Counted from the first letter of the stretch, positions 23,771 through 34,345 are shown. The stretch is DNA of 64,000 bases from Adiantum capillus-veneris (GCA_014529385.2 CM043949.1:109179977-109243976), one strand, 5' to 3'. Program-made: numbers and translations. Notes: a model not told the origin generated them from the letters alone.

Positions 23771-25885
23771 GGATCCTGTAACTCCAATTTCAGAAGTTAG
23801 CGTCTTTTTAGTACTGAAAGCCGAAATGAAGCTTTTAACTATCCAAATGACTTGAAAATTGAAACATGAGCTATTCAGGGCCTAAGGATGCAAGGTAGGT
23901 GAAAAAATATGCAAAATGGGCTCAAAATCATGCTGGAGACATCATATGCGTATGATGTCTTTTGTGTCAAAATGACTTCATATTGGTTGTGCTTGTAGCT
24001 GATAGTGTATACATGAGTATCATATGCTTGGATTTGAGTTTGGATCCCATTTTGTCAAGTTTTGGCCAGTTTAGTCCAGTTCCGGCTCTTGGCAAAATTT
24101 TGAAAGTGATTTGGATTTTATGATCCAAATTGGATAAAACTTGGTGGTTCACTTTCAAATGGCATGTAGATCACTTCTGTTTGGTGGTTGAAGCCCTGAG
24201 GTGCCAAAATCACATAGTGAGACATCATACGCGTATGATGTCTTTAGTGTATTTTTGGACCAAATTTCTCTATAAGCTTGGATTTGGCTTTAGATAGGCT
24301 TATTCAGTGGATTTATGAAGTTTGGATAGATTTTGGGCTAAAAATGGCTCTGGAGACATCATACGCGTATGATGTCTTTTTCATCAATTTTGCATGGGAT
24401 TGGTTCTGTGGACTCCCCATGTACTAGTGAAGGACTATATCTACTCAAATCTTGGTTTGGACTTGAGTATGTTGGATTTGGACCAAAAATAGGTTTTAGG
24501 TGAAGGATTTTCCCTCAATTGGGCTAATGGGGTGATCCTCTTGACCAAATGGTTCCAAATTTCATATGTAGCATGTATTAGATATATATAATGGATGTAT
24601 GATGACAAATGAGCAGTTTTGGCTCTGTAAGTGAAAATAGACATCATACGCGTATGATGTCTTTTGTGTCAAAATGGTGCTTTTTGGTTCCAGATAGCTT
24701 GTAGATGTGTTAATCAACAATCCTACAAAGTTTCAATGAGTTTGGAGTTATTTTGACAAAATTAGGACCAAAAATCAATTTTATGGCCTACTTTGCGTCT
24801 TTTTGGTTTTCCTTGGGTTTTCTAACTCCAATTCTCATGATACTTGGTTCATAGGATGTGATTAACATGTGGAATGAGGCTATGTACTCAAATGTTGAAA
24901 TGGATGTGAAATTCATGCCGTGAGACATCATTCGCGTATGATGTCTTCTCTTGAAATGTTGGTCTTTTTGTGCAAAGAATGCTTTGTGCTAGTGCCCTAA
25001 GCCCTGCTAACTAGTTTTCAACTTAAAAAGTCATTAGTTTAGCTAAAAAGCCCCCTTATAGGCATTTCAGTCCCCGAAGTCGTCTTTTTGCCTTGGAGTT
25101 GAATTTCTTCAACTTTTCTTCTCGAGAGTTGCATTTCCAGCTCATTGGATATGTTGTGAAGCCATCTATTTGGTTGAACTTGACTTTGGCTTCCCGTTCT
25201 CCATCTTTCTCCTTTTGGTTGCCCGAAAGCGTCTTTTTCACCATCGATAAGTGAATCAGCTTTCTTTTGGGTTTTGCTTGCAAACATAAGTCATCCATGT
25301 ATATTTGAAGCTGCTTGTGAAGTTTCATTTCATTCGGTCGTCAATTTCAGCCGTTATGCCAAAATGACGCTTTGTGTGTATGCAGCCGAATCGGTTGTTC
25401 CGACCTACTTTTGGTGGTCCAAACCTGGAGATACTCCATGGTTGCATTGCCCTCGATGTTGTTAACAACTTTTTCCTGTTTGCCTCTTGCAGGCTCTGTT
25501 GACCTAGGGTTTTTCCAGTCGTTCTTTCTCGAGCTTTGAGTGTTAGAAACCCATCTTCTATACTAGGGTAACCCACCTATAAGTTCTTGCAAGGTTTGAT
25601 TAAGCGGTTGTGCCACTACCTAGCATTCTACGGCATTCCCCGTCTGCTCTTGTTTCTTGGTTTTGGTCAGTTTTCGCGACAAAAGTTAATGATAAGCATC
25701 AAAAGCTTATGGCAACGAGTCTACCTCTCATGTCTGGTGTCCTCTGAGCTCTCGTAGCAGTCGTAGAAGGCTGTAGAAGGTTGGATGCTCCTATGTGCTC
25801 TTTGCTCTCTCCAAGAAGGTAATAGTGGAAATGAGCTTGAAAGTGAAGTGAAAAATACTTAACTTCGGACTTCCCGGATCACTTG
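23771..25885 (-). other. Non-coding spacer of element T
   Basis: 2.1 kb between the truncated reverse transcriptase and the accessory gene. It carries palindrome cluster 1. A 23-nt segment that encodes IYMDD in the reverse transcriptase is repeated exactly at 25284-25306, inside a short open frame (25056-25328) that otherwise lacks reverse transcriptase similarity. This is where RNase H and integrase would be expected, but I see neither. Confidence 0.7.
23937..24946. repeat. Palindrome cluster 1 of element T (five copies)
   Basis: A 24-bp palindrome occurs at 23937-23960, 24220-24243, 24354-24377, 24639-24662 and 24923-24946. Its left half is AGACATCATACG and the right half is the exact reverse complement. 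The middle three are perfect; the first and last have one change each, always in the left half on the plus strand. Spacing is irregular (111-285 bp between starts) and the intervening sequence is not a tandem repeat. Confidence 0.95.
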
Positions 25886-26683
25886 TTACCAAATTTGACA
25901 TGTGCTCCTATCTCGTCGTGAAATGCACTTTAGGATTTGAAATTTCTCAATTTGGACTCCGTTTGACCTGTTTCTGAGAAATCTTGTCCTACATTTCTCA
26001 AATACTTTTCTTAGGTGTTCTAGATGCTCATCTCTCAGAAGAGAATGTACACATAAGTCATCCATGTATATTTCTAGAAACAACCTTAAGTATTCTTTGA
26101 AAGCATGCGTCATCAGCCTCTGGAAGGTTGCGGGAGCATTGGTTAGACCAAAAGGCATAACCCGATAAGCATATATTCCCCACTCCGTTGCAAAAGCTGT
26201 TTTATGTTGATCTTCCAGTGCTATGGCTAGCTGGTTATATCCTGAAAAACCATCAAGGAAAGAGTATGTTGTTTTCCCTGATACACGCTCTAGAACATGA
26301 TCAGTTATCGGCAGGGGATTATTGTCCCTGATTGTTGCAGCATTCACTTTCTTTAAGTTGACACACACTCGGAGTTTTCCGTTCTTCTTGGGTACTACCA
26401 CAATCGGAGATACCCAATCGGTGTGTTCAATCTCGTATATGAATTCAACTTCCATTAGCTTATCTATCTCTTCTTTGATTCGCTTAGCAAATGTATCATT
26501 ATATGTGTATGGTCTCTGTCTGCTAGGCTTTGCGTCTTGTTTCAGTGGGATTGTGTGTTGGCATATCGATGGGTCAACTCCCTTTAAGTCCTTATAAGAC
26601 CATGCAAACACATCCCTATACTCTCTGAGAAGACTCAAAAGTCTCTCTTCCTCGCCTGGAGACAAATCTGTGGCTATGTACAC
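25886..26683 (-). pseudogene. Element T reverse transcriptase, truncated
   Basis: A gypsy-type reverse transcriptase starts in the linker (YRDVFAWSYKDLKGVDPSICQHTIPL) and runs through [61 protein letters not shown] and the active site IYMDDLCVHS. It then reads HLRKVFEKCRTRFLRN and loses similarity, ending in a short unrelated tail at 25886. The usual thumb (NP.KC.F...LLGH), RNase H and integrase are absent. FAWSYKDLKGVDP and HTIPL are typical of Tat/Athila-like plant gypsy elements. With its YMDD intact but no thumb or RNase H it should not be active alone. Confidence 0.88.
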
Positions 26684-26767
26684 CGGTCTAGGTGTCTCAC
26701 CTGGAGCTGCTAAATCAACTTTTTTTGCATCCTCCGGTCCGTCATAAGATTCGTTCTCCCTTCTCTC

Positions 26768-27160
26768 TCAAATAGGTTGGGTTAATACCACCTTCCTATC
26801 CTCTATTGTGAATTTCCTATAGTGAGAGGGAACATCCATGTTTTCCTTGATTTTGGCGTTTTCGTCCTCTCCACTCTCAAATTCTGTCGTCCAAACTTCT
26901 TTCAGAGTTTTCTTGAGCTCTCTGTACTTGTTTCTACGTTCTAACTTGGACTTCGTGTGTTCTCTGTTGCGCTTGTTCTTTTCTGATTTTTCTGTTTCTG
27001 TTTTCATTCCATTCCTTTGAACTTGATTTCTTGAGCCTCTTTTGTCTTTTCGTAAGCTCTTTTGATCATTGCCTTTCATTCTTCCAGAAATCTTGTCCTT
27101 AACACAATCTTCCGCCTTTACTAGCATTAGGAATTGATTTTTTCCTCTTACTCTAGGCAT
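26768..27160 (-). CDS. Small basic frame between protease and RT of T
   Basis: A 130-codon frame dominated by Lys, Arg, Glu and Asn (KDKRGSRNQVQRNGMKTETEKSEKNKRNREHTKSK). It has no recognised domain and ends HYRKFTIEDRKVVLTQPI. It lies between the gag-protease frame and the reverse transcriptase. It may be the pol linker cut off by stops rather than a separate protein. Confidence 0.35.
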   Translation of the reverse strand: MPRVRGKNQFLMLVKAEDCVKDKISGRMKGNDQKSLRKDKRGSRNQVQRNGMKTETEKSEKNKRNREHTKSKLERRNKYRELKKTLKEVWTTEFESGEDENAKIKENMDVPSHYRKFTIEDRKVVLTQPI

Positions 27161-27265
27161 CGGATTGGTTCTAACCCCCTTTGTTTTTCTCTTTGCTCTA
27201 TAGCGTTTCTGGCGTTGTTTAGTTTGGTTCGGAAAATCATAAAATCGGACATCCGTTATAGTTTC

Positions 27266-30200
27266 TTAGTTTCCGCTTGAATTGTCCGTTGACTCGTTGT
27301 CTGCTTCATTTCCCCACTCAGGATGATCGGGAATGTCGTGAAACACCTCCTCTTCATCTTCCTTTTCCAGTGTATCGTTCTTTTCAGTTTCTTTTTCGAG
27401 TACAGTTCTCAACATGAAGTACGGAACCACGTCGTACCCGTCCTTGTCACAAAATTTCGTTGTGGGACCATCCGGAATTGCACAAACATCTAGGGTTGCT
27501 AGAATGTGTGTCCATTCTAATGGTTCAAGTGTGTCCTCTGGAAAGGGTTCTCCTATATAAGTTTCGTCTTCGATAGCCCTTTCTAAAACATATTCTTCTT
27601 GCCTCAGACTTCCACATTTCGAGGCTCCACACATCCATAACTCCTTGGGCTTACCTAACCAAGCTGGAAATTCGGATCCCGCCAAAGTAGCTGAATCAAA
27701 CTCCTCTACCGGTGTTCGGTTCACATCTTTGTAGCTATGGTCTCTCAGGTTCACACGTGTAGTGGTTTCCATATTTCTCAGGTATATGTGATCGTAGCCC
27801 CAATCCTGGACCATTTTCAATTGTCTCATGAATGGTCTTCCCAGTATGATATCATAGTTACTCTCCTTGCCAAAATCGACAATAGCAAAAGTATGTTTGT
27901 ATTCAATGCCGCAAGAAGTCACTACGACTTTCTCTAATAACCCCATAGGTTTCTCCATGTGTCCATCTGCTAATTGGAGTTTCAACCTAGTCTTCCTTAT
28001 TGCTGGTTTCCCCCATTTATTCCAGATTTCTTTTGTAGCAATGGCTACCCCGGCTCCGCTGTCTAGTATTGCCATCGTGTTCACTCCTTGGAATTCAACT
28101 GGTAAGGTTGTATTCCCCTCTTCACCTTCGCAATACTCTCCGACCTTGTTTAAGGGTACAGGCTTAGCGTTCTTTTGTGGTTTACTCAGCTCTTGTATAC
28201 CCTCTTGCAGTCTCGATGTTGGGTCTTTTATCCCAAATTTCTCCAAGCATTTTCCTACAGTGGTCCAGATATGTGGTCTTAGCCTCAAAAGCTCAGCTAG
28301 AGTGATAGTGCATGTCACTGGTGTTGACAAGATCTCTATCAATCCTTGCGAGTCCATGACTTTTTCTGATGAGATTCTTTGTGAGGGAAGTGCTCTAGTC
28401 TCGGATTTTGCTTCATACTCTCCTAAGTATGAAGGTAAGGTATTCAGTGAGTGAGGTTTGCTCTCCATTGTTCTAGCAGAGCCCCCATCTCCCCAGTAAG
28501 ATTGCAGATCCAAGTCCACTTGAGATCCTGCCTCAAATTCCACTATGGGAGGATTCCTGATGTCCTTTTCCCAATTTGTATGATTAGCTTGGCAACTTAG
28601 CTCGTTTGCAAAGTTTGCCTCTCTCACTTGTTTCCAAAATTCATTGTAATCCTCATCTCTTCCGTAAGACCTCTGTATGACTGGATGAAAACTCTCTATC
28701 TCCTGATCGGTTGTGTTCAATACTATGCGGTCATCCTTGTGTGTATTTTCAGGCGTTTGTGCACTGGGAGTCTTTTCAGCTACCCGTGAAACGATAGTCT
28801 CTTGCTGAATTGGGTTTTCCGTTCCACAATTCATTGTTTCTTTTGGTGGTTCTAATAAGGCTTGTGCAGTCTCGATCATTCTCTGGCACATTTCAAGTCT
28901 CTGCTTTTCCAATTCCGCGTTTGGGTATGTCATCCACCTCTGTTCTTGTGTTTGGTTGTTCTTTAACCTAGCTTCGTAAGCTCTCATCAGTGCGTCCAAT
29001 GGTTCGTGTACTTTGTTGACTAGCACTGATCCCCCTGAGCTTAAGCTCGTTGTTTCTTTGATACTCTTTTGTTTCGTTCTTTCTGGGCTTATCTCTCGTT
29101 TCCCGTTTTGACTCTCAAGTTTTTCTAATCTATCTTTAGTTCGCTTTAGTTCCTCAGCTAGAATAGCGTCTTCACGTTCTTTTCTCAACTTCATGCGTGC
29201 TTTTCTAGCTTTCCATGTGTTTCTCTGACTCCGCGGTCCTTGACTAACCACTTCAGTCGCTAACTTTCCATTCTCAGGTTCTCTAGTGGTTTTCTTAGCT
29301 TGAGCTCTAGTAACAACTTGCGTTGGTATTAGAGTTTCATTTTCAGACCCACTGCTGGTAGGAATAGTTTCTAGCATATTCAATGTCGTCTTTTGCACTT
29401 TGTTTGGATTCTTTGAACAATCCTCAATGAAGTGAGTAACCCCACACTCAGTGCAATAAGCGTTAATTCTAATGATTTTCGTATGTGGACAAACATTCAT
29501 CAGATGGTCACCTCCACACTTGTAACAGGGTCCTAGTGCTGGTCTTGGTCCCATTTGATTCGTCCTTTGTGGATAGGATGGTCTTTGTCCTGTTAACCCT
29601 CCATGAGCTATGAACATCAATGTTTTTGCGTCCAAATTGTATCTCTCTTCATCAGAAGCACTTATAACTGTTGGTATTCCAACATTCCCAATCATGCCCC
29701 ATGGTTCTGGTTGTTTGGGTTCTTCTGGTGGGTAATACACAGTTGGAAACATGTGTGCACCAGATTCTTCATAATAGGCTTGAACAGGCACTAAGGCTTG
29801 TTCTTCCTGATTCTCTAAGGTTGGTGCATATCTAATGCCTACTGGTCTTGCTCCTGGTAAAGGTGGTTGTTGTCCCAATACCGGTTGCGGTCTTTCTATC
29901 CCCATAGGTCCTGGTACATTTCCCGTTGGGTATCGAGGTACTGGATGTACTTGAGGTGGTGCTAATTGAGCAGGAGGTGCATACTGACGCTCCCTTACAT
30001 ACCCTTTGTTGTAATAGCACTCCTCTATTGGATGGTTTGTCCATTTTTGTTCAATAGCACACCATTTCAGTGTTTTTGGCAATGGTTTTTGGTATGGTGC
30101 CATCCTTTTTAGAGCATCTTCTATTATTTGCTCTACATTTGGCATGGTTGTTGTTTGAACATTCTTTTTAGTGGTAGTCTCGCTCGCTACGGAGGAGGAG

Positions 30201-31918
30201 CTACTGGATGCAAAATCTGTATCCGCTGACACCTCTCCATAAACCGTACAGTTATCCACTAAGTACAATGCCTCTCTCGTGACTTGCTCGAAACTTGTAC
30301 AAGCTTTCAAGTGCAAGTCCTTCTTGAGAGTGTCGTTTCTCAGTCCCTCAATAAAGAGAACAGATAGTCTATCATCTTGTGGTCGTTCACGTACTGGACA
30401 TCTCTCAATGTATTGTTTGAAGCGAAGTGAAGCTTCCTTCACTTTTTCGTGTTCTCTCTGTTTAAAAGCATATATTTGTGAGACCGTATTGTGCTTAAAC
30501 CCTCGTTTTGAGAATTCCTCAGCAAACTCTCTTAGCAAATGGTCAATGTCATGGAATCCCCCTATGTTCAGTGGTTGAAACCATGTCAATGCCGTACCTT
30601 CTAGAGTAAGACCAAATCCCTCGTATTGTGTATGGAAATCTGTTATCTGCTCAGCTCTTAAGACTTGCTTAAAGAGTGACACATGTGCATACGGATCTCC
30701 TGAACCACCATACTTCTTTGGCATACACTTCGCTACTTGAGATGGTCTCATACGTCTATGGTCTGCTACCAATCTCACTGCTCCTGTGTCCCGGCTAAAG
30801 CTTTCTCTAGCATCATGGACTTCATGGGTTACCCTTGTCGGTTCCCCTGCCCTGAATCTACTACTAGGAGGTAAATGTGATGGTTCCGCTTCGAACCTTG
30901 GACCTGGAGTGGTATATGTGGGGATTGGAACTGCACTACCTCGATTCGTATCCATTAACTCTCTGGAATGTAATGATCCCATTGGTCCGAGCTTCGAGTA
31001 CTGAGGTTGACTGAAAGAGTCAGCAGCATGAGTTCTTTGTCCTCCTGTCGTCATTGGGTTTTGCACTCCATTTGTTGGTGCTAGTCTTTGTGAGCTAGAA
31101 GTAACATAATACTGATGTAGTGGTCCCCCAAAGTATGTATATCCTTCTAATTCTTTCTTGCCCATTGTTGAGTATTGCCTCCCATACTTGTCGTAAGCAG
31201 CAATTTTCACTTCCGATCCCTCTGTGTAGGTAAAGACATAAAGTCTTTTTTTGTCTGTCAACTCTCCAGTGTAGGGTTCTTCACATCTATAATAGAGATC
31301 TTGCTCCCCATTATTATATTTGTATAGCCCCACATAGATGTTATCAGTGTTGATCCTTGTAGTTTCATTCTCTCTTCTTAACCTCGCATCAGGGAAGTTC
31401 ATTATTGGTGCTTTCTCCTCGAGTTCTTCATCTACTTTGGCTTTGGTGCCCATTAATCCCCACTTGTCCACAATGTTAGGGTTTAGTACTACCAAGTACA
31501 TGGTACCCTCGTCATCTAGATATCTATCTCCGCTATAGCTCACAGGCACTAAGTCCTTGAACTCACTAGGTCTATCTTCTATCTTTACACAATAGCGGTC
31601 CATTCCATCTTTGTAGATCTTGGCACCTTGCTCATTGTCGTACTGGTATTTTATGAACAATAGCTTCATTGTGGCGGAAGGGTTTGATGATCCTGCTGCC
31701 ATATTTTCTCTGTTGTTCAGGTTCAAGTGTTCCAAGTGTTCGGTGAAAATCTCGTAAGATCTCTCCGAAGAAGTATCAGAAACACTTCCTTCAAAGATCG
31801 GCTCTAATGGTTGCACCCAACTTTGGTTTACACTTCCCTCGGTTGATATGACACTTGCTTGTTCCCCTTGTTTTGGTTGGTTATTCTGGAGATTCCTGCC
31901 CGATCTCAAATTCATCAA
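27266..31918 (-). CDS. Element T gag-protease polyprotein, 1550 codons
   Basis: An uninterrupted frame starting MMNLRSGRNLQN. Residues 1-400 match nothing I recognise; they include a globular stretch rich in Tyr and Asp (YQYDNEQGAKIYKDG ... YTYFGGPLHQYYV, about 85-270) and a Pro/Ser-rich linker. Residues 400-560 are a retrotransposon gag core (MPKKYGGSGDPYAHV, GTALTWFQPL, FAEEFSKRGFKH, EASLRFKQYIERCP, LFIEGLRNDTLKKDL). Two zinc knuckles follow, CYKCGGDHLMNVCPH (about 798) and CTECGVTHFIEDC (about 822). A charged Lys/Glu region spans about 900-1,060. An aspartic protease lies near 1280 with catalytic MAILDSGAGVAIAT and the flap-side FGKESNYDIILGRPFM. The acidic tail ends at 27266. Being intact while pol is broken suggests recent selection or recent mobilisation. 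Confidence 0.9.
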   Translation of the reverse strand: MMNLRSGRNLQNNQPKQGEQASVISTEGSVNQSWVQPLEPIFEGSVSDTSSERSYEIFTEHLEHLNLNNRENMAAGSSNPSATMKLLFIKYQYDNEQGAKIYKDGMDRYCVKIEDRPSEFKDLVPVSYSGDRYLDDEGTMYLVVLNPNIVDKWGLMGTKAKVDEELEEKAPIMNFPDARLRRENETTRINTDNIYVGLYKYNNGEQDLYYRCEEPYTGELTDKKRLYVFTYTEGSEVKIAAYDKYGRQYSTMGKKELEGYTYFGGPLHQYYVTSSSQRLAPTNGVQNPMTTGGQRTHAADSFSQPQYSKLGPMGSLHSRELMDTNRGSAVPIPTYTTPGPRFEAEPSHLPPSSRFRAGEPTRVTHEVHDARESFSRDTGAVRLVADHRRMRPSQVAKCMPKKYGGSGDPYAHVSLFKQVLRAEQITDFHTQYEGFGLTLEGTALTWFQPLNIGGFHDIDHLLREFAEEFSKRGFKHNTVSQIYAFKQREHEKVKEASLRFKQYIERCPVRERPQDDRLSVLFIEGLRNDTLKKDLHLKACTSFEQVTREALYLVDNCTVYGEVSADTDFASSSSSSVASETTTKKNVQTTTMPNVEQIIEDALKRMAPYQKPLPKTLKWCAIEQKWTNHPIEECYYNKGYVRERQYAPPAQLAPPQVHPVPRYPTGNVPGPMGIERPQPVLGQQPPLPGARPVGIRYAPTLENQEEQALVPVQAYYEESGAHMFPTVYYPPEEPKQPEPWGMIGNVGIPTVISASDEERYNLDAKTLMFIAHGGLTGQRPSYPQRTNQMGPRPALGPCYKCGGDHLMNVCPHTKIIRINAYCTECGVTHFIEDCSKNPNKVQKTTLNMLETIPTSSGSENETLIPTQVVTRAQAKKTTREPENGKLATEVVSQGPRSQRNTWKARKARMKLRKEREDAILAEELKRTKDRLEKLESQNGKREISPERTKQKSIKETTSLSSGGSVLVNKVHEPLDALMRAYEARLKNNQTQEQRWMTYPNAELEKQRLEMCQRMIETAQALLEPPKETMNCGTENPIQQETIVSRVAEKTPSAQTPENTHKDDRIVLNTTDQEIESFHPVIQRSYGRDEDYNEFWKQVREANFANELSCQANHTNWEKDIRNPPIVEFEAGSQVDLDLQSYWGDGGSARTMESKPHSLNTLPSYLGEYEAKSETRALPSQRISSEKVMDSQGLIEILSTPVTCTITLAELLRLRPHIWTTVGKCLEKFGIKDPTSRLQEGIQELSKPQKNAKPVPLNKVGEYCEGEEGNTTLPVEFQGVNTMAILDSGAGVAIATKEIWNKWGKPAIRKTRLKLQLADGHMEKPMGLLEKVVVTSCGIEYKHTFAIVDFGKESNYDIILGRPFMRQLKMVQDWGYDHIYLRNMETTTRVNLRDHSYKDVNRTPVEEFDSATLAGSEFPAWLGKPKELWMCGASKCGSLRQEEYVLERAIEDETYIGEPFPEDTLEPLEWTHILATLDVCAIPDGPTTKFCDKDGYDVVPYFMLRTVLEKETEKNDTLEKEDEEEVFHDIPDHPEWGNEADNESTDNSSGN

Positions 31919-33319
31919 TTCCCCTAAAGGACTTTAACTTTTCCGTCTCGGCAATTTGTTTTCCCAAGTTTTTGTGGTCAGAATTGATCCAAACTGATTG
32001 ATACTTGGTCAATTGTTTAATCTTGTCAGTTGGACAACTTCTGTTTCATCAAGTGAGAATTTTGTTGCAGTTATGCTGAAAAAAACATTATACGCGTATG
32101 ATGTCTTTTTTCACAGATTTAGACTATTTTGGTTATGCTCACTCTCACTGGCCCCCTTATGCTCTTTCCACTCACAAAATTCAGTTTGAACTCTGTTTGA
32201 GCAAGTTATGGCTAATTTAGGCTTTTCTTGGCAATTTTCCGCTTTTGACTTGTTTTGGGTCAATTATGATCCAAATGGGATGAAACTTGAAATATAACCT
32301 CTAGACAGCTATTACAATGGATCTGTGTTGGCAAAGTATCAAAATATGTCCAAAATTAGGTAAAAGACATAATACGCGTATGATGTCTTTTTCCTCAATT
32401 TGGGTCAAGACTTGATATTTATGCTTTCTACAGTGTTTGTAACAATCTTGTCAGGTCAGATATCAAAATTAAGCAGTGGATGTGCTAAAAGACATTATAC
32501 GCGTATGATGTCTTTTGTCCTAGATTTTGACTATTTTTGGTTTTAAGCCTTCTCCAATGTTTATAATTGAGTTTCAAGTGTTTTTGTCAGGTTTGAATGT
32601 AAAAACAAGATCTGAATCCAAAATTTCCTATTCTTTGTGTTTCTTGGACTCCGACTTGTTTTTTTGGGTTTCTTTGAGTGTTAATGCTCTTGTTTTAAGT
32701 TGAAATTAGGTTATAACCCCCCTTTTGAACACTCTGGTAAAGTCAAAATTTCTGTTTTGGTCTCTGTTTGGTCATTTAGACATCATACGCGTATGATGTC
32801 TAAAGTTGCAGATTTCCAGTTTTTTGGCACAGAATCCTTCATAAAGCTTTCTCAAGTGTTCAGCAACTCCCAGATACACAGAAAATTTCTTTGACTTTTG
32901 TTTATTGCAAGTTTCACTACTAACTCGACGGTTTAGTGATCTAACATGCAATCAACCATATCAAGCAAATACTCCAATGATTACTAGCTCTAGATCAGGA
33001 TCAAATGAAGTCCTACCTAAGCTATTCCTAATCATAAAATGGGTTTGGTAATTGTGATTTTAAAGAGATCCACTGCCACTCACGGACTAGCAAATTCTTC
33101 TTCTATCAACAACTACTCAACACCAACAAAACGACAAACAAATCTAAGCTAAACTAAAAATACTGTCAACACGGAAGACCCAGGAATACCCCACTTCCTA
33201 GTATCTCTCGAGATCTTCGGAGTCCACCACTCCTAGATCTTTTCTAACTAAAGTATACATAGTAGTTTATACAATTCACCTCGTAGGATTAGTCTAAGGT
33301 CACCTACTTAGGGCTCTCG
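31919..33319 (-). other. Leader of element T
   Basis: 1.4 kb of non-coding sequence between the primer site and the gag start, carrying palindrome cluster 2. Packaging signals would be expected here in an LTR element. Confidence 0.7.
32083..32801. repeat. Palindrome cluster 2 of element T (four copies)
   Basis: The same 24-bp palindrome occurs at 32083-32106, 32365-32388, 32490-32513 and 32778-32801. The last is perfect; the others carry two, one and one changes, again only in the left half on the plus strand. In all nine copies of both clusters the 13 bases GCGTATGATGTCT are unchanged. Confidence 0.95.
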
Positions 33320-33337
33320 TCCCCGGCACCGGCGCCA
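33320..33337 (-). other. Primer-binding site of T (tRNA-Asp-like)
   Basis: The minus strand reads TGGCGCCGGTGCCGGGGA, starting two bases after the 5' LTR. It matches, with one mismatch, the complement of the 3' end of plant tRNA-Asp(GUC), the primer used by Athila-like gypsy elements. Confidence 0.85.
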
Positions 33338-33339
33338 AA

Positions 33340-33963
33340 TGTTAAGGCGGTTACGCCGCTAGCGGAAGCTAAATAGAGAGAACTCAACCAACAACAGAAT
33401 TTGTCAGACGAGGACGGAGCTTGACCCGCAGGCGCATGGAAACAACTAGGTGGGTGTCAAATCACCTACTCGACCTTCTAATGACAATCACTACTAAGGA
33501 AATCAAATCTAAGTTCTAAAATACGCAAGTCACTGAAATCCGTACTACGAATGAATGCTATACGAAACAGGATCTAGAATCATTGATTCGATCTCAAACT
33601 CAAGGGGAAGTCTATACACTAGGTAAGAACAACACCCTAAAGAATTGAACTGCAAAATCAACCTATAATCACTCCGTGCGGTAAACGCGTATGAAGACAG
33701 ACCGAAAAATACAGGTGACCGAAACTTGACCCCGATGGTACTAATGCGTAGCTCTACTCGTTGTGGTTCTATAGATATGCTGCACACTCCATTCCGACAC
33801 ACGAGTTGGAAGAAAACTCACACCGAAGCTCGTAGGAACTTACCACACATAGAAGCCGATAGCGCGCACTCTTGGTGTCTGTGCGTAGCTCTCGCCGTTG
33901 CTAACACAATGGCGGTGTCGCTTCTCCAATGGCGGCTCTGTAGCTCGCGTAGCAAGTAGATAA

Positions 33964-34052
<89 letters not shown>

Positions 34053-34340
34053 ACAGTCACGGCGCTCCAAAAACTCACTTTGATTAAATAAAACTCTCAT
34101 ACTTTAGGTTACAAAACTTTGGCTTATATACCTCAGCCTTGGAGGTGAGAACATCTCTAACTAATTACATCAGCAAGTGAAATTACTTCGGGATTACAAG
34201 CTGGAAACTCAATTGAGTCCCGTTACTTAATGAATGGCTCAATTCAAAATTAATGTCGAAAAGACATTTATTACAATCAATGGTTACAAAATTGATGAGT
34301 GTGAGCAAAAATGTGGGTGTGATCCTCTGCTGGCTCAACA
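33340..34340 (-). repeat. 5' LTR of element T
   Basis: 1001 bp, the upstream partner of 19545-20519. The extra length is mainly its longer (GA)n run (33965-34049, about 85 bp against 57 bp). Confidence 0.96.
33965..34049. repeat. (CT)n microsatellite in T's 5' LTR
   Basis: About 42 uninterrupted CT units, (GA)n on the element's sense strand. The paired run in the 3' LTR is at 20171-20227. Confidence 0.97.
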
Positions 34341-34345
34341 CAATG

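Larger units (their letters stand above)
19545..34340 (-). mobile_element. Element T: 14.8-kb gypsy-like retrotransposon with extra coding block
   Basis: Long LTRs (19545-20519 and 33340-34340) start and end TG...CA. CAATG is duplicated at 19540-19544 and 34341-34345. Removing T restores the integrase sequence seen uninterrupted in copy D (around 52890). On the minus strand the order is 5' LTR, tRNA-Asp primer site, a 1.4-kb leader, a 1550-codon gag-protease frame, a small basic frame, truncated reverse transcriptase, a 2.1-kb spacer, a coding block of about 3.2 kb of unknown function, purine tract and 3' LTR. No RNase H or integrase is recognisable, so it probably moved with proteins supplied by a relative. 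The LTRs differ at roughly 2-3% of aligned positions by eye, making it the youngest layer of the nest. Confidence 0.95.

Noticed and set aside
23937-32801. CRISPR-like array of palindromic repeats
   Set aside because: Spacing is irregular, intervals are over 100 bp, the host is a plant, and there are no associated genes.
33818-34100. Arg/Glu-repeat frames across (GA)n in T's LTR, and similar ones at 1059-1445, 6484-6765 and 20045-20257
   Set aside because: Produced by the dinucleotide repeat.
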